Shown piece by piece: positions 30,496 to 41,460 of a stretch of 64,000 nucleotides of DNA (the first letter of the stretch is position 1; each line of letters begins with the position of its first letter). Under the pieces are notes generated by a model that was not told where the DNA came from, made no database searches, and saw only the letters and a list, made by a program, of their open reading frames with translations. The stretch spans positions 1 through 64,000 of the forward strand of contig NZ_MLJJ01000017.1 of assembly GCF_002095575.1 (NCBI RefSeq), given 5' to 3'. The DNA is from Pantoea septica. Its GTDB lineage: Bacteria; Pseudomonadota; Gammaproteobacteria; Enterobacterales; Enterobacteriaceae. A program made the position numbers and the translations under genes.

Positions 30496-31133
30496 AAAAA
30501 AGCGAGCGCATCATACGCTACCGCGCGGCGGAGCGTATCAATCACTGGATTGTCGCCATCTGTTTCATGCTGCTGGCGCTGAGCGGGCTGGGCTTTCTGT
30601 TCCCCTCGTTCAACTGGCTGATGAATGTGCTGGGCACGCCGCAGCTGGCGCGTATTCTGCATCCCTTTATCGGCGTGACCATGTTCGCTGCCTTTATGCT
30701 GATGTTTTTCCGCTACTGGCATCATAATCTGGTGAACAGAGAGGATTTGCTGTGGGCGCGCAATATTCACAAAATTGCCCTTAATGAAGAGGTCGGCGAT
30801 ACGGGCCGCTATAATTTTGGCCAGAAGTGTGTGTTCTGGGCTGCTATCATCAGCTTAGTGCTGCTTCTGATCAGCGGCGTAGCGATCTGGCGGCCCTGGT
30901 TCGCCGACGCCTTCAGCATTCCGCTGATCCGCGCGGCGCTGCTGGTGCATTCTCTTTCCGCCGTGGGCCTGATCGTCGTGATTATGGTGCACATTTATGC
31001 GGCGCTGTGGGTCAAAGGCACCATTACGGCGATGGTCGAAGGCTGGGTAAGCCCCGCATGGGCGAAAAAGCACCATCCTCGCTGGTATCGCGAGCAGCGT
31101 AACCGCTCAACACAACAGGAAAAACGCCCCTGA
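30492..31133 (+). CDS. fdoI: formate dehydrogenase cytochrome b556 subunit
   Basis: Membrane subunit that binds haem b and reduces quinone; 213 residues with four hydrophobic helices. Histidines likely to bind haem lie in ERINHWIV (H18), WHHNLV and MVHIYAALW. It overlaps the fdoH stop by 4 bp and the fdhE start by 1 bp, so the operon is translationally coupled. Confidence 0.95.
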   Translation: MKKSERIIRYRAAERINHWIVAICFMLLALSGLGFLFPSFNWLMNVLGTPQLARILHPFIGVTMFAAFMLMFFRYWHHNLVNREDLLWARNIHKIALNEEVGDTGRYNFGQKCVFWAAIISLVLLLISGVAIWRPWFADAFSIPLIRAALLVHSLSAVGLIVVIMVHIYAALWVKGTITAMVEGWVSPAWAKKHHPRWYREQRNRSTQQEKRP

Positions 31134-32059
31134 TGAGTATTCGCATCATCCCGCAAGACCAGCTGGAGAAGAGCGAAAAACACACGGCGGATACCATTCC
31201 GCCGTTACTTTTTCCACGGCTGAAGAACCTCTATAGCCGCCGCGCCGCGCGGCTGCGCGAACTGGCGGCTAAAAATCCGCTGGGCGACTATCTGCGTTTC
31301 GCCGCCAAGATCGCGCAGGCGCAGGAGATCGTCCTGTACGACCATCCGCTGCACCGCGATCTCTACGATCGCCTGGTGCAAAGCGCCGCCGAGGGCAAAC
31401 CGCCGCTCGATATTCACAGCCTGCCGCGCGACGCGCACTGGCAGCGTCTGCTGCACTCGCTGATTGCCGAGCTGAAGCCGGAGATGACTGGCCAGGCGCT
31501 GGCGGTGCTGGAAAACCTGGAAAAAACCGCCGCAGGCGAACTGGAAACCCTGGCCAGCGCGCTGCTGGCGAGCGAGTTCGCGCTGGTCAGCAGCGACAAA
31601 GCGCCCTTTATCTGGGCGGCGCTGTCGGTTTACTGGGCACAGATGGCGGCGCTGATCCCCGGCAAAGCGCGCGCCGAATATGGCGAGCAGCGCCAGTTCT
31701 GCCCGGTGTGCGCCAGCATGCCAGTCGCGAGCGTGGTGCACCTCGGCACGCAGCAGGGCCTGCGCTATTTGCACTGCAACCTGTGCGAAAGCGAATGGTA
31801 TGTGCCGCGCAGCAAGTGCAGCAACTGCGATCAGACGCGCGATCTGCACTACTGGTCGCTGGACAGCGAGCAGGCGGCGGTCAAAGCGGAGAGCTGCGGC
31901 GACTGCGGCACCTATCTGAAGATGCTCTATCAGGAAAAAGATCCGGCGCTAGACCCTGTGGCGGACGATCTCGCCTCGCTGGTGCTGGATGCGCGCATGG
32001 AGCAGGAAGGCTTCTCACGCAGCAGCCTGAACCCTTTTCTTTTCCCGGATGAGAGCTAA
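31133..32059 (+). CDS. fdhE: formate dehydrogenase assembly protein FdhE
   Basis: Cytoplasmic protein needed for activation of respiratory formate dehydrogenases; it is thought to bind the exported catalytic subunit. The 308 residues match E. coli FdhE (309). Four CxxC pairs in the C-terminal half (FCPVC, CNLC, CSNC, CGDC) form the rubredoxin-like iron-binding domains. The ATG shares one base with the fdoI stop. In several enterics selA and selB follow fdhE; here yibF begins after only 28 bp. Confidence 0.95.
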   Translation: MSIRIIPQDQLEKSEKHTADTIPPLLFPRLKNLYSRRAARLRELAAKNPLGDYLRFAAKIAQAQEIVLYDHPLHRDLYDRLVQSAAEGKPPLDIHSLPRDAHWQRLLHSLIAELKPEMTGQALAVLENLEKTAAGELETLASALLASEFALVSSDKAPFIWAALSVYWAQMAALIPGKARAEYGEQRQFCPVCASMPVASVVHLGTQQGLRYLHCNLCESEWYVPRSKCSNCDQTRDLHYWSLDSEQAAVKAESCGDCGTYLKMLYQEKDPALDPVADDLASLVLDARMEQEGFSRSSLNPFLFPDES

Positions 32060-32087
32060 ACAACCCCTTTAACGGCGGAGGAGTGCG

Positions 32088-32699
32088 ATGAAACTGATCG
32101 GCAGCTATACCAGCCCTTTTGTACGGAAAATATCTGTCATCCTGCTGGAAAAAGGCATCGTGTTCGAATTTGTTAACGATGCGCCCTACAGTCCAGACAG
32201 CCACGTCGCGCTCCACAATCCGCTGGGCAAGGTGCCGACGCTGATTGACGATAGCCAGCAGGCCTGGTTCGACTCCTCGATTATCGCGCAGTACCTGGAA
32301 TTGCGCGGCGACGCGCCCGCGCTGTTGCCGGAGGACGCCTGGCTGGCGCTGCATATACGCCAGGTTGAGCGGCTGGCGGACGGCGTCAGCGACTGCGCCA
32401 GCATTATCGTGCGCGAGAAGCTGCGCGCGCCGGAGCAGCAGTCCGCCGAGGTGCTGACGCGCCATCGGGAGAAGATTCTGCGGGGGCTGGATAAGCTGGA
32501 AGCGATTGCGGCGGAAGGCCGCTTACTGAATAACGGCTCGCTGAATCTTGCCGATATCGCGGTGGGCTGCACTATCGGCTATATCAACTTTCGTCACGTG
32601 GTGCCGAACTGGTGTGTGGATCGCCCGGCGCTGGTGAAGCTGGCGGAGCAGCTGTTTCAACGCGAAAGCTTTGCGCGCACCGCGCCGCCGGCTGCGTAG
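32088..32699 (+). CDS. yibF: glutathione S-transferase family protein YibF
   Basis: A 203-residue glutathione S-transferase homologue that aligns end to end with E. coli YibF. It has an N-terminal thioredoxin-like domain (GSYTSPFVRKISVIL, then NPLGKVPTL, FDSSIIAQYLE) and a helical C-terminal domain with NLADIAVGC. The substrate is unknown. A good GGAGGAG precedes the ATG. In E. coli it is next to selA-selB, which are absent here. A shared terminator with glyS follows. Confidence 0.92.
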   Translation: MKLIGSYTSPFVRKISVILLEKGIVFEFVNDAPYSPDSHVALHNPLGKVPTLIDDSQQAWFDSSIIAQYLELRGDAPALLPEDAWLALHIRQVERLADGVSDCASIIVREKLRAPEQQSAEVLTRHREKILRGLDKLEAIAAEGRLLNNGSLNLADIAVGCTIGYINFRHVVPNWCVDRPALVKLAEQLFQRESFARTAPPAA

Positions 32700-32737
32700 C
32701 GCACGTCAGGGCTAGCGCGTTTGCGCAGCCTGCCTGT

Positions 32738-32765
32738 AAAAAAGGGCGACATCACGTCGCCCTTT
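32738..32765. terminator. bidirectional terminator between yibF and glyS
   Basis: AAAGGGCGAC / GTCGCCCTTT with an ATCAC loop (32741-32765) and flanking A and T runs. It serves both convergent genes. Confidence 0.88.
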
Positions 32766-32785
32766 GCCGTTTTAATCTTTGACCA

Positions 32786-34855
32786 TTACTGCAACAGCGA
32801 AATATCCGCAACCTGCAGGAACAGCTCGCGCAGCTTCGCCAGCAGCGTCAGGCGGTTAACGCGCACTTCAGCGTCGTCGGCGTTGACCATCACCTTGTCG
32901 AAGAAGTTGTCGACCGCCTCGCGCAGCTGCGCCAGTTCGATCAGCGCATCCTGATAGCGGCCTTCTGCGAAGTACGGCTGCAGTTTATCGCCGAGCGCGG
33001 TCACGAAGGTCGCCAGCTGGATCTCTTCGTTCTCTTTCAGCAGCGACGCCTGCACGCTGTCGTTCAGCGTTTCGGTCGATTTCGCCAGGATATTGGAGAC
33101 GCGCTTGTTCGCTGCCGCCAGCGCCGCCGCTTCGTCGAGCGTGCGGAAGTGCGATACCGCCTTCATACGCGCGTCGAAATCAGCCGGACGGGTCGGACGA
33201 CGCGCCAGCACCGCCTGCAGCGTATCGACGCTGTGGCCCTCTTCCTGATACCAGCTGCGGAAGCGGCCCAGCATAAAGTCGATAACGTCATCGACCACGT
33301 TGTCGTTGCTCAGCTTGCTGCCGTACAGGCGCACCGCTTCTTCCGTCAGGGTCTGCAGATCGAGCGGCAGGTTCTTCTCAACGATGATGCGCAGCACGCC
33401 CAGCGCCGCACGGCGCAGCGCAAACGGATCTTTGTCGCCCTTCGGATGCTGACCGATGCCGAAGATGCCCGCGAGGGTGTCCATCTTGTCGGCGATCGCC
33501 AGCGCGCAGGCCACTGGGTTAGAAGGCAGATCGTCGCCGGCGTAGCGCGGCTGATACTGCTCGTTGAGCGCGACCGCCACATCTTCGGCTTCGCCGTCGT
33601 GACGCGCATAATGCATGCCCATCACGCCCTGGGTGTCGGTAAACTCAAACACCATATTGGTCATCAGGTCGCACTTGGAGAGCAGGCCGGCGCGCGTCGC
33701 GTGATTCACGTCCGCGCCAGTCTGCGCGGCGATCCAGCCCGCCAGCGCCTGAATGCGATCGGTTTTGTCGCGCAGCGTGCCGAGCTCTTTCTGGAACAGC
33801 ACGGTTTCAAGGCGCGGCAGATGATCTTCCAGGCGTTTTTTGCGGTCGGTATTAAAGAAGAATTCAGCATCCGCCAGACGCGGACGCACCACCTTCTCAT
33901 TGCCGGCGATGATCTGCTGCGGATCGCTTGAGGCGATATTGGTGACGAAGATAAAGTTCGGCAGCAGCTTGCCCGCGTCGTCATAGACCGGGAAATATTT
34001 CTGATCGCCCTTCATGGTGTAGACCAGCGCTTCCGCCGGCACCTTGAGGAATTTCTCTTCAAAGGTGGCCGTCAGTACTACCGGCCACTCCACCAGCGAG
34101 GTGACCTCTTCCAGCAGGCTGTCGCTCAGGTCAGCGTTGCCGCCCAGCTGGCGCGCCGCCGCTTCGGCATCAGCTTTGATCTGCGCCTTGCGCACGGCAT
34201 AGTCGGCGATAACTTTGCCGCGCGTTTCCAGAATCTCCGGATACTGGTCGGCATGGTCGATAGTGAACTCAGCCTCGCCCATAAAGCGGTGGCCGCGAAT
34301 CGTACGTCCTGACGCAATGCCGAGGATGGTCGTCGGGATCAGCTCGTCGCCCAGCAGCAGCGTCACGGTGTGCACCGGACGGACGAACTGCACGTCGCTC
34401 GCGCCCCAGCGCATCAGTTTCGGGATCGGCAGCTTGCCGAGCGCGGTGGCGATCATGCCGGGCAGCAGCGACTGGGCGGATTCGCCTTTCACCTGCGCGC
34501 GGTAAACCAGCCATTCGCCTTTGTCGGTGCTCAGGCGCTCGGCCTGATCGACGGTGATGCCGTTGCCGCGCGCCCAGCCTTCCGCCGCTTTGGTCGGATT
34601 GCCGTCGGCGTCAAAAGCGGCGGAGACCGCCGGGCCGCGTTTTTCGACTTCGCGATCGGGCTGCGCGGCGCTTAAGCTTGCGACTTTCAGCGCCAGACGG
34701 CGCGGCGCGGCGTACCAGCGCACTTCGCCGTGCGCCAGGCCGGCGCTGTCCAGCTCGGCGGTAACCTGCGCAGCAAAGGCTTCGGCCAGGCTGCGCAATG
34801 CTTTCGGCGGCAGCTCTTCGGTGCCGATTTCCACCAGAAACGTTTTTTCAGTCAT
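32786..34855 (-). CDS. glyS: glycyl-tRNA synthetase beta subunit
   Basis: Beta chain of the tetrameric bacterial glycyl-tRNA synthetase, needed for tRNA recognition. At 689 residues it equals the E. coli length. It starts [20 protein letters not shown], the family N terminus, and contains [24 protein letters not shown]. It begins 9 bp after the glyQ stop, so the two are cotranscribed. Confidence 0.97.
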   Translation of the reverse strand: MTEKTFLVEIGTEELPPKALRSLAEAFAAQVTAELDSAGLAHGEVRWYAAPRRLALKVASLSAAQPDREVEKRGPAVSAAFDADGNPTKAAEGWARGNGITVDQAERLSTDKGEWLVYRAQVKGESAQSLLPGMIATALGKLPIPKLMRWGASDVQFVRPVHTVTLLLGDELIPTTILGIASGRTIRGHRFMGEAEFTIDHADQYPEILETRGKVIADYAVRKAQIKADAEAAARQLGGNADLSDSLLEEVTSLVEWPVVLTATFEEKFLKVPAEALVYTMKGDQKYFPVYDDAGKLLPNFIFVTNIASSDPQQIIAGNEKVVRPRLADAEFFFNTDRKKRLEDHLPRLETVLFQKELGTLRDKTDRIQALAGWIAAQTGADVNHATRAGLLSKCDLMTNMVFEFTDTQGVMGMHYARHDGEAEDVAVALNEQYQPRYAGDDLPSNPVACALAIADKMDTLAGIFGIGQHPKGDKDPFALRRAALGVLRIIVEKNLPLDLQTLTEEAVRLYGSKLSNDNVVDDVIDFMLGRFRSWYQEEGHSVDTLQAVLARRPTRPADFDARMKAVSHFRTLDEAAALAAANKRVSNILAKSTETLNDSVQASLLKENEEIQLATFVTALGDKLQPYFAEGRYQDALIELAQLREAVDNFFDKVMVNADDAEVRVNRLTLLAKLRELFLQVADISLLQ

Positions 34856-34864
34856 GGCTGCCTC

Positions 34865-35776
34865 TTACTTGTTGTTATTGCACATTGGGAAGCCCAGCGC
34901 CTCGCGGGAGGCGTAGTAGGCTTCAGCCACGGCTTTGGTCAGGGTGCGAATGCGCAGAATATAGCGCTGGCGCTCGGTCACGGAGATCGCCTTGCGCGCA
35001 TCCAGCAGGTTAAAGCTGTGCGCGGCTTTCAGGATGCGCTCATAGGCCGGCAGCGGCAGCGGTTTTTCCAGCGCCAGCAGCTGCTGCGCCTCTTTCTCGT
35101 ACTGCTCGAAGCAGGTAAACAGGAAGTCGACGTCGGCGTATTCGAAGTTGTAGGTAGACTGCTCGACTTCGTTCTGATGGAAGACGTCGCCATAGGTGGT
35201 TTTACCCAGCGGGCCGTCGCTCCAGACCAGATCGTAAACGCTGTCGACGCCCTGGATATACATCGCCAGGCGCTCAAGGCCGTAGGTAATCTCGCCGGTC
35301 ACCGGCTTGCACTCCAGACCGCCCACCTGCTGGAAGTAGGTGAACTGCGTCACTTCCATACCGTTGAGCCACACTTCCCAGCCGAGGCCCCACGCGCCGA
35401 GCGTCGGGTTTTCCCAGTTATCTTCCACGAAGCGGATATCATGCACGGTGGGATCGATGCCCAACTCTTTCAGCGATCCGAGATACAGCTCCTGAATGTT
35501 GTCCGGCGACGGCTTGATGATCACCTGGAACTGGTAGTAGTGCTGTAAGCGGTTCGGGTTTTCGCCGTAGCGCCCGTCGGTCGGACGGCGCGACGGCTGC
35601 ACGTAGGCTGCGGCAATCGGCTCAGGTCCGAGTGCGCGCAGGCAGGTCATAGGGTGTGAAGTGCCAGCGCCCACTTCCATGTCCAGCGGCTGAACGATGG
35701 TGCAGCCCTGACGCGCCCAGTAATCCTGCAATGTCAGGATCAGGCCCTGAAAGGTTTTGGTATCAAACTTTTGCAT
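34865..35776 (-). CDS. glyQ: glycyl-tRNA synthetase alpha subunit
   Basis: Catalytic alpha chain of the alpha2-beta2 glycyl-tRNA synthetase; 303 residues, as in E. coli. It holds the class II motifs, for example [30 protein letters not shown] and [16 protein letters not shown]. The ATG at 35776 ([11 protein letters not shown]) fits E. coli; the 67 codons upstream in frame overlap the promoter and the divergent wecH leader and are not coding. Confidence 0.97.
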   Translation of the reverse strand: MQKFDTKTFQGLILTLQDYWARQGCTIVQPLDMEVGAGTSHPMTCLRALGPEPIAAAYVQPSRRPTDGRYGENPNRLQHYYQFQVIIKPSPDNIQELYLGSLKELGIDPTVHDIRFVEDNWENPTLGAWGLGWEVWLNGMEVTQFTYFQQVGGLECKPVTGEITYGLERLAMYIQGVDSVYDLVWSDGPLGKTTYGDVFHQNEVEQSTYNFEYADVDFLFTCFEQYEKEAQQLLALEKPLPLPAYERILKAAHSFNLLDARKAISVTERQRYILRIRTLTKAVAEAYYASREALGFPMCNNNK

Positions 35777-35968
35777 GATGATTTCGCACGCGATTCGGGT
35801 AGATGAAAAAAGAGTGCGCCAGTATACCCTTTGACCGCGCGATGTGCAGCCGGAAATCCTGCCGGGCGCGGGCGTGCCAGACGGCTCCGAATCCTGCCGC
35901 GAAAAGTTGTCGCGCGCATCGCGACTGTCTACCCTTCTTCGCACTATCGTGATGTGCAAGAGGACCCG

Positions 35969-36964
35969 ATGTCGCACAAGATTTGCTGGATCGACAATTT
36001 ACGCGCGGTCGCCTGTTTGATGGTGATCGTGATCCATACCACCACCTGGTATATCACCGGCCCGATGGCGGTGACCGGACACTGGTGGGATATCGCCAAC
36101 CTGCTTAATTCCGCGTCGCGCGTCTGCGTGCCGCTCTTTTTTATGATCTCCGGCTACCTGTTCTTCGGCGAACGCAGCGCGCAGCCGCGCCATCTGCTCC
36201 GGCTGGTGCTCTGCCTGCTGTTTTACAGCGCGGTCGCGCTGGCCTATATCACCTGGCTGACGCCCATTAGCGAAGGGCGCTCGCTGCTGAAGATGCTGCA
36301 GAAGCCGGTGTTTTATCATCTGTGGTTTTTCTTTGCGCTGATCGGCATCTATCTGCTGTCGCCGCTGATTCAGGTGAAAACGGTGCAGGCGCGCTATGTG
36401 GCGCTGCTGGTGATTGTGCTGGCGGTGCTGGCGAACCCGAATACGGTAGATCAGGCGGTGGGGCCGTTTCACTGGCTGCCGGTGAATCTCTACGTCAGCG
36501 GCGACAGTATCTATTATCTGCTCTATGCCCTGCTGGGGCGCGCCATCGGCACCATGGAGACGGCAAAGCGCGGCGTGACGCCGCTGGCGGCGGGGCTATT
36601 CGCCGCCTGCGTTATCGGCATTACCTTCGGCACGAAACAGGCGCTGATTGCCAACGGTGCCTTCAACGACCGCTGGTATCTCTACTGCGGCCCGCTGGTG
36701 TTTATCGCCGCCATCAGCCTGCTGGTGCTGTTCAAGAACGCCCTGAACGCCCGCACGCTGCCGGTGCTCGGCACGCTTTCACGCTACTCGCTGCCGATCT
36801 ACGGCTTTCACGCGCTCTTTATTCACTTCCTGCGTACCCGCCACTATGACGATATGTCGCGGCCGCTGCTCGATATGCCCTGGGTGTTCGGCGTCACGCT
36901 GGCAGGTAGCCTGCTGCTGGCAATCGGCCTGCAGCGCCTCGACAGGCGTCATTGGGTCAGCTGA
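35969..36964 (+). CDS. wecH: O-acetyltransferase WecH
   Basis: Integral membrane acyltransferase (acyltransferase 3 family) that O-acetylates enterobacterial common antigen in E. coli. The 331 residues equal E. coli WecH (YiaH) and align throughout. It starts with [20 protein letters not shown], containing the conserved family histidine, followed by [19 protein letters not shown] and about ten hydrophobic helices. The ATG at 35969 has AAGAGGA in front. It is divergent from glyQ, as in E. coli, and its last 16 bp overlap the convergent GlxA-type gene. Confidence 0.93.
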   Translation: MSHKICWIDNLRAVACLMVIVIHTTTWYITGPMAVTGHWWDIANLLNSASRVCVPLFFMISGYLFFGERSAQPRHLLRLVLCLLFYSAVALAYITWLTPISEGRSLLKMLQKPVFYHLWFFFALIGIYLLSPLIQVKTVQARYVALLVIVLAVLANPNTVDQAVGPFHWLPVNLYVSGDSIYYLLYALLGRAIGTMETAKRGVTPLAAGLFAACVIGITFGTKQALIANGAFNDRWYLYCGPLVFIAAISLLVLFKNALNARTLPVLGTLSRYSLPIYGFHALFIHFLRTRHYDDMSRPLLDMPWVFGVTLAGSLLLAIGLQRLDRRHWVS

Positions 36965-37881
36965 TCGCGCCAGCGATCGCGGGCGCGCCGCAGCTGGCGC
37001 GCCGAAGAGAATCCCGCCGCCAGCGCCGCTTTTTCCGCGCCTTCGCCCTGCTGCTGGCGCTGGCGCGCGATGCCCAGCCGCAGCTGCTCGTGGTAGTCGC
37101 GTACGCTGATGCCCAGATGCTGACGAAACAGCCGCGCCAGATGGCGGCCGCTGACGTGGACGCGCGCGGCGAGATCCTCCAGCGACCAGCCGTGCTCGGG
37201 ATGGGCGATCATCGCGTCCTGCGCGCGATGTATCGCCGGATGCAGATGATTGCGGTAGCGCAGCCAGGGCGACAGCTGCGGATCGTCGCCGGAGCGGCGG
37301 AACCACACCACCATTTCGCGCGCGACCTCCAGCGCAGTCTGCGCGCCGCATAGCCGGTTAATCAGGTGCAGCGAGAGGTCGATGCCGGCGGTGATGCCGG
37401 CGCTGGTCCAGATATTGTCGTCGTCGACGAAAACGCGGTTCTCCTTCACCAGCGCGGCGGGCGCAGCGGCTTTCAGCCTTGAGAGCACCTCATGATGGGT
37501 CGTGCACTGCACGCCGTCGAGCAACCCGGCCTGCGCCGCCAGCAGCGCGCCGGAACAGACGCAGATCAAGGAGAGCTGCCGCGCGCGCAGCAGCGGCTGC
37601 TGGCGATGCAGCCAGCGGCGAGCCGTTTCCGCCTGCGGCGTGGCGAACCAGATGGCAGAGTCGCAGACGCCCGGCACCACCAGCAGGCAGTCGGGCGGCA
37701 GAGCTTCCGGCAGCGGCTCGATGCCGGCGATGGTCATCTGCGTGGAGCTTACAACCGACTCCTGCGGACCGATATAGCGCAGCGCGAAGCGATCTCCCGC
37801 CAGCCGCAGCGTCTCCGCCGGTCCGGTCAGATCGAGCGCCATCACGCCAGGCAAAATAAGAAACAGGACGGTTTGCGGCAT
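36949..37881 (-). CDS. GlxA-family AraC-type transcriptional regulator
   Basis: A 310-residue regulator with an N-terminal DJ-1/PfpI-like domain (about residues 1-170, with LICVCSGALLAAQAGLLDG around the nucleophile-elbow position) and a C-terminal AraC double helix-turn-helix (about 215-305, LEDLAARVHVSGRHLARLF). The ATG at 37881 has AAGGAG; twelve further codons upstream are unlikely. It begins 17 bp after the stop of the cysteine hydrolase gene in the same direction, so it probably regulates that operon. Ligand unknown. Confidence 0.85.
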   Translation of the reverse strand: MPQTVLFLILPGVMALDLTGPAETLRLAGDRFALRYIGPQESVVSSTQMTIAGIEPLPEALPPDCLLVVPGVCDSAIWFATPQAETARRWLHRQQPLLRARQLSLICVCSGALLAAQAGLLDGVQCTTHHEVLSRLKAAAPAALVKENRVFVDDDNIWTSAGITAGIDLSLHLINRLCGAQTALEVAREMVVWFRRSGDDPQLSPWLRYRNHLHPAIHRAQDAMIAHPEHGWSLEDLAARVHVSGRHLARLFRQHLGISVRDYHEQLRLGIARQRQQQGEGAEKAALAAGFSSARQLRRARDRWRDQLTQ

Positions 37882-37898
37882 CGCGCTACTCCTTGTGA

Positions 37899-38438
37899 TT
37901 AAACGCGCGCGAGGCACGCTTCCACGCTCACCACCTCGGCAAAGCGGTTAGCCAGTACGGTTTCGGTACGGTGAATCAGTTCGGCGCTGCTGAGGGTGAC
38001 GCCGTTGTGCGTCATCGGGAAGGTCAGCGTCGCCTCAGAGACAAACAGTACCTTAAATCCGAGATCGGACGCCACGCGCGCGGTGGTTTCGCAGCACTGT
38101 TCGGTGCGGATACCGCTAATAATCAGGGTATCGATCGAGCGTTCCTGCAGCCAGGGCAGCAATCCCGATTCGGTCAGGGCGTTATGTACCCGCTTCTGCA
38201 CGCTGAACGTCGCCTCGTGCCGTAAAAAGTCCATTCGCTTTACCCAACCGGACGCCAGCGAGAAAGGCCCCTGCGGCGCGACGTGAAACACGTCCACCAC
38301 CGGCATCCCTTTCGCCTGACAGCCTTCAATCAGCGCGCTGATATTGCGCTGAAACGCCGGAACATCGGCTTCCTGCCAGAATTCGCGGTGTAAAAAAGAG
38401 TGCTGAACGTCTATTACCAACAGCGCTGCCTGTGCCAT
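37899..38438 (-). CDS. isochorismatase-family cysteine hydrolase
   Basis: A 179-residue alpha/beta hydrolase of the isochorismatase/nicotinamidase type. The presumed triad is Asp10 (LLVIDVQHSFL), a lysine in SVQKRVHN, and a cysteine in RTEQCCETTARVASDLGF. The ATG at 38438 is preceded by an excellent AGGAGG. It forms a two-gene unit with the GlxA-type regulator, a common pairing in proteobacteria. The substrate cannot be told from sequence; a small amide is likely. Confidence 0.85.
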   Translation of the reverse strand: MAQAALLVIDVQHSFLHREFWQEADVPAFQRNISALIEGCQAKGMPVVDVFHVAPQGPFSLASGWVKRMDFLRHEATFSVQKRVHNALTESGLLPWLQERSIDTLIISGIRTEQCCETTARVASDLGFKVLFVSEATLTFPMTHNGVTLSSAELIHRTETVLANRFAEVVSVEACLARV

Positions 38439-38461
38439 TTTCGGCCTCCTGAGAAATGAAT

Positions 38462-38485
38462 TCAGGCCCATCATGACGGGCCTGA
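38462..38485 (-). terminator. terminator-like hairpin after xylB
   Basis: TCAGGCCC / GGGCCTGA with an 8-nt loop, followed on the minus strand by ATTCATTTCTC. The T tract is weak. It separates xylAB from the hydrolase gene. Confidence 0.55.
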
Positions 38486-38537
38486 CGCGCAGGAAGAAGG
38501 CCAAATCGGGACAAGATGGCGACAGTGCGGGACAAGC

Positions 38538-39980
38538 TTACCGCATCAGCGGCCCCAGCTGCGCGTAAAGCCGGGCAAAGGTGTCGCGCAGCGGCTGATA
38601 GCGCTGATGGCGCGCCGCATCGGGCTCATGGCGCTGCACCCGCGTCAGCGCGGGCAGCGCCGTCTGCGGTTCGAGCGCCAGCTGCGCCAGGCGCGCCGCG
38701 CCCAGCGCCGGACCGACCTCGCCGCCCTGACAGTAATCGAGCGTCTGGCCGCTGATATCCGCCAGCATCTGCCGCCACAGCGCGCTGCGCGCGCCGCCGC
38801 CGATCAGCATAATGCTGGAGGGCGCGACGCCGCACTCGTGCACCGCGTCGATGCCCTGCGCCAGCGCGTAGCCGACGCCTTCCAGCACCGCGCGCGCCAG
38901 CTCCGGCCGACCGTGCTGGTGCGTCAGGCCGAAAAAGACGCCAGTCGCCTGCGGGTTGTTATGCGGCGTGCGCTCGCCGGAGAGATAGGGCAGAAACCAC
39001 AGCGGCGCCACGTTTTCATCGGCGCGTTCCGCTTCGGCCAGCAGCTGCGGCACGTCGGCGCAGCCGGTCAGCGCCGCCGCCCAGTCAAGGCAGGCGGCGG
39101 CGCTGAGAATAACCGACATCAGATGCCAGCGCTGAGGCAGCGCATGGCAGAAGCTATGTACCGCACGCTGCGGATTGCTGAGGTAGCCGTCGCTGACCAC
39201 GAAATAGACGCCGGAGGTGCCGAGCGACAGCATGCCCTGCCCCGGCTCGGTCATGCCGACGCCCACCGCGCCCGCGGCGTTGTCGCCGCCGCCCGCGACC
39301 AGCGGCACCGCCGGCATGCCCCAGCGCGCCGCAATCTCGCTGCTCAGCGAACCGGTCACGCTATTGCCTTCGAACAGCCGCGGCATCTGGTCGCGCGTCA
39401 GGCCGCAGGCGTCGAGCATCAGGTCGCTCCAGTCGCGGCGCGCCACGTCCAGCCACAGGGTACCTGCCGCATCGGACATGTCGCTGGCGAAGTCGCCGCT
39501 CAGCCGCCAGCGCAGGTAGTCTTTCGGCAGCAGCACCTTCGCCACCCGCTGAAAAATGTCGGGCTCATGCTGCCGCACCCACAGCAGTTTGGGCGCGGTA
39601 AAGCCGGGCATCATCAGGTTGCCGGTGATCTGGCGCGATGCGGGCACGCGCTGCTCCAGCTCGCGGCACTGTTCGCCGCTGCGCCCGTCGTTCCATAAAA
39701 TGGCCGGACGCAGCACGCGATGCGCGCTGTCCAGCAGCGTCGCGCCGTGCATCTGACCGCTCAGGCCGATGGCCTTCACCTCGCTAAGCGCATGCTGCTG
39801 CGCCAGCGCCTGCATCGCCTGGTCGGTCGCCAGCCACCAGCTTTCGGGATCCTGCTCGCTCCAGAGCGCGTGCGGACGCGACACCTGCAGCGGCGCGCTG
39901 CCGATCGCCGCCACTTCGCCCTGCGCATTCAGCAGCGCCACCTTAACCCCGGACGTGCCTAAATCGATCCCGATATACAT
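38538..39980 (-). CDS. xylB: xylulokinase
   Basis: Phosphorylates D-xylulose to xylulose 5-phosphate for the pentose phosphate pathway. It is a 480-residue FGGY-family kinase (E. coli 484). It begins MYIGIDLGTSGVKVALLN, the phosphate-binding loop, with SGQMHGATLLD, GGGDNAAGAVGVG and GGGARSALWRQMLADI near residue 390. The ATG at 39980 is preceded by GGAGCAAG and lies 18 bp after the xylA stop. Confidence 0.96.
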   Translation of the reverse strand: MYIGIDLGTSGVKVALLNAQGEVAAIGSAPLQVSRPHALWSEQDPESWWLATDQAMQALAQQHALSEVKAIGLSGQMHGATLLDSAHRVLRPAILWNDGRSGEQCRELEQRVPASRQITGNLMMPGFTAPKLLWVRQHEPDIFQRVAKVLLPKDYLRWRLSGDFASDMSDAAGTLWLDVARRDWSDLMLDACGLTRDQMPRLFEGNSVTGSLSSEIAARWGMPAVPLVAGGGDNAAGAVGVGMTEPGQGMLSLGTSGVYFVVSDGYLSNPQRAVHSFCHALPQRWHLMSVILSAAACLDWAAALTGCADVPQLLAEAERADENVAPLWFLPYLSGERTPHNNPQATGVFFGLTHQHGRPELARAVLEGVGYALAQGIDAVHECGVAPSSIMLIGGGARSALWRQMLADISGQTLDYCQGGEVGPALGAARLAQLALEPQTALPALTRVQRHEPDAARHQRYQPLRDTFARLYAQLGPLMR

Positions 39981-39998
39981 GTCTTGCTCCCGGTTATC

Positions 39999-41321
39999 TC
40001 AGAAATCATAAAGATAGTGGTTCACCAGGTTCTCCAGCAGCTCCTGGCGGCCGCTGTGATGCTGCGGGTTGAACTGCTGCTGCTGCGCATGCGCCGCCAG
40101 CGAGGCGAGGGAAAACTCCCCTTTCAGAATCTGCTGGCCGAACTCGCCATTCCAGCCGCTGTAGCGCTGCGCCACGCGCTTATCGAGCTCGCCCGCTTCC
40201 ACCATGCGCGCCGCCGCTTTCAGCGCCAGCGCCATGGTATCCATCGCGCCAATATGGCCGTAAAAGAGGTCATATTTGTCGGTGCTCTGGCGACGCACTT
40301 TGGCGTCGAAGTTCAGGCCGCCGGTGGTGAAGCCACCCGCTTTGATAATCTCATAGAGCACCAGCGCGTTCTCCTCGACGCTAATCGGGAACTGGTCGGT
40401 ATCCCAGCCGCACTGGACGTCGCCGCGGTTGGCGTCCACCGAGCCGAAAATGCCCAGCGCGATGGCGGTGGCGATCTCATGATGAAAAGAGTGGCCCGCC
40501 AGCGTGGCGTGGTTCGCCTCGACGTTAACCTTGATCTCTTTCTCCAGCCCGAACTGCTTCAGGAAGCCGTACACCGTCGCCACGTCATAATCATACTGAT
40601 GTTTGGTCGGTTCCTGAGGCTTCGGCTCGATCAGCAGCATGCCCTGGAAGCCGATTTTATGCTTATGCTCCACCACCATCTGCATAAAGCGGCCAATCTG
40701 CTCGCGCTCCTGACGCAGATCGGTATTCAGCAGGGTTTCATAGCCCTCGCGGCCGCCCCACAGCACGTAATTTTCGCCGCCCAGCGTCTGCGTCGCCTGC
40801 ATGGCGCTGCACACCTGGCTCGCCGCCCAGGCGAAGATTTCCGGATCGGGGCTGGTCGCCGCGCCGGCGCCGTAGCGCGGATGGGTAAAGCAGTTGGCGG
40901 TGCCCCACAGCAGCTTCACGCCGCTCTCCTGCTGTTTTTCCAGCAGTTTGTCGGTCATCACCGCGAAGTTTTCCTGATAGCTGCGCAGCGAATCCCCTTC
41001 CGGCGCGACGTCGACGTCGTGGAAGCAGTAGTAAGGCACGTTCAGCTTGTGAAAAAACTCAAACGCCACGTCCGCTTTCAGCTTCGCCAGCTGCAGCGCG
41101 TCGCCGTGCTTTTGCCACGGGCGGTCGAATGCGCCGACGCCGAACATATCCGCGCCGTTCCAGCAGAAGGTATGCCAGTAGCAGGCGGCGAAACGCAGGT
41201 GTTCGGCCATGGTTTTGCCGAGGATGACCTCGTCAGGATTGTAATGGCGGAAAGCCAGTGGATTAGTGCTCTTTACCCCTTCAAAACGAACGCGTTCGAT
41301 CTGGTCGAAATAGGCGTGCAT
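39999..41321 (-). CDS. xylA: xylose isomerase
   Basis: Isomerises D-xylose to D-xylulose using two divalent metals. The 440 residues match E. coli XylA. Active-site segments are [54 protein letters not shown] and GWDTDQFP. The ATG at 41321 follows GAGGAG. It is divergent from xylF and first of the xylA-xylB operon. Confidence 0.97.
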   Translation of the reverse strand: MHAYFDQIERVRFEGVKSTNPLAFRHYNPDEVILGKTMAEHLRFAACYWHTFCWNGADMFGVGAFDRPWQKHGDALQLAKLKADVAFEFFHKLNVPYYCFHDVDVAPEGDSLRSYQENFAVMTDKLLEKQQESGVKLLWGTANCFTHPRYGAGAATSPDPEIFAWAASQVCSAMQATQTLGGENYVLWGGREGYETLLNTDLRQEREQIGRFMQMVVEHKHKIGFQGMLLIEPKPQEPTKHQYDYDVATVYGFLKQFGLEKEIKVNVEANHATLAGHSFHHEIATAIALGIFGSVDANRGDVQCGWDTDQFPISVEENALVLYEIIKAGGFTTGGLNFDAKVRRQSTDKYDLFYGHIGAMDTMALALKAAARMVEAGELDKRVAQRYSGWNGEFGQQILKGEFSLASLAAHAQQQQFNPQHHSGRQELLENLVNHYLYDF

Positions 41322-41400
41322 GTTTCGCTCCTCAGCGTGAAAACCCGGACAGTCGGCCGTGAGCCTTTATATTGCTTGCGCCTTTTCCGCTGGCTCAATT

Positions 41401-41460
41401 ACGATATTTCACACCACACTTGAGATAATTAATATTTGTGCGCCCGTTCGCAAATTAATA
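41401..41460 (-). promoter_or_regulatory. xylA-side operator region
   Basis: The segment with ATTTCACACCACACTTGAGA and TAATT, then GTGCGC and CGCAAA, lines up with the E. coli xylA upstream region as I recall it, where one XylR site and a CRP site lie. The CRP-like half site has decayed here: TATTA stands where TGTGA would be expected, opposite TCAAG. So the XylR part is better supported than the CRP part. Confidence 0.6.
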
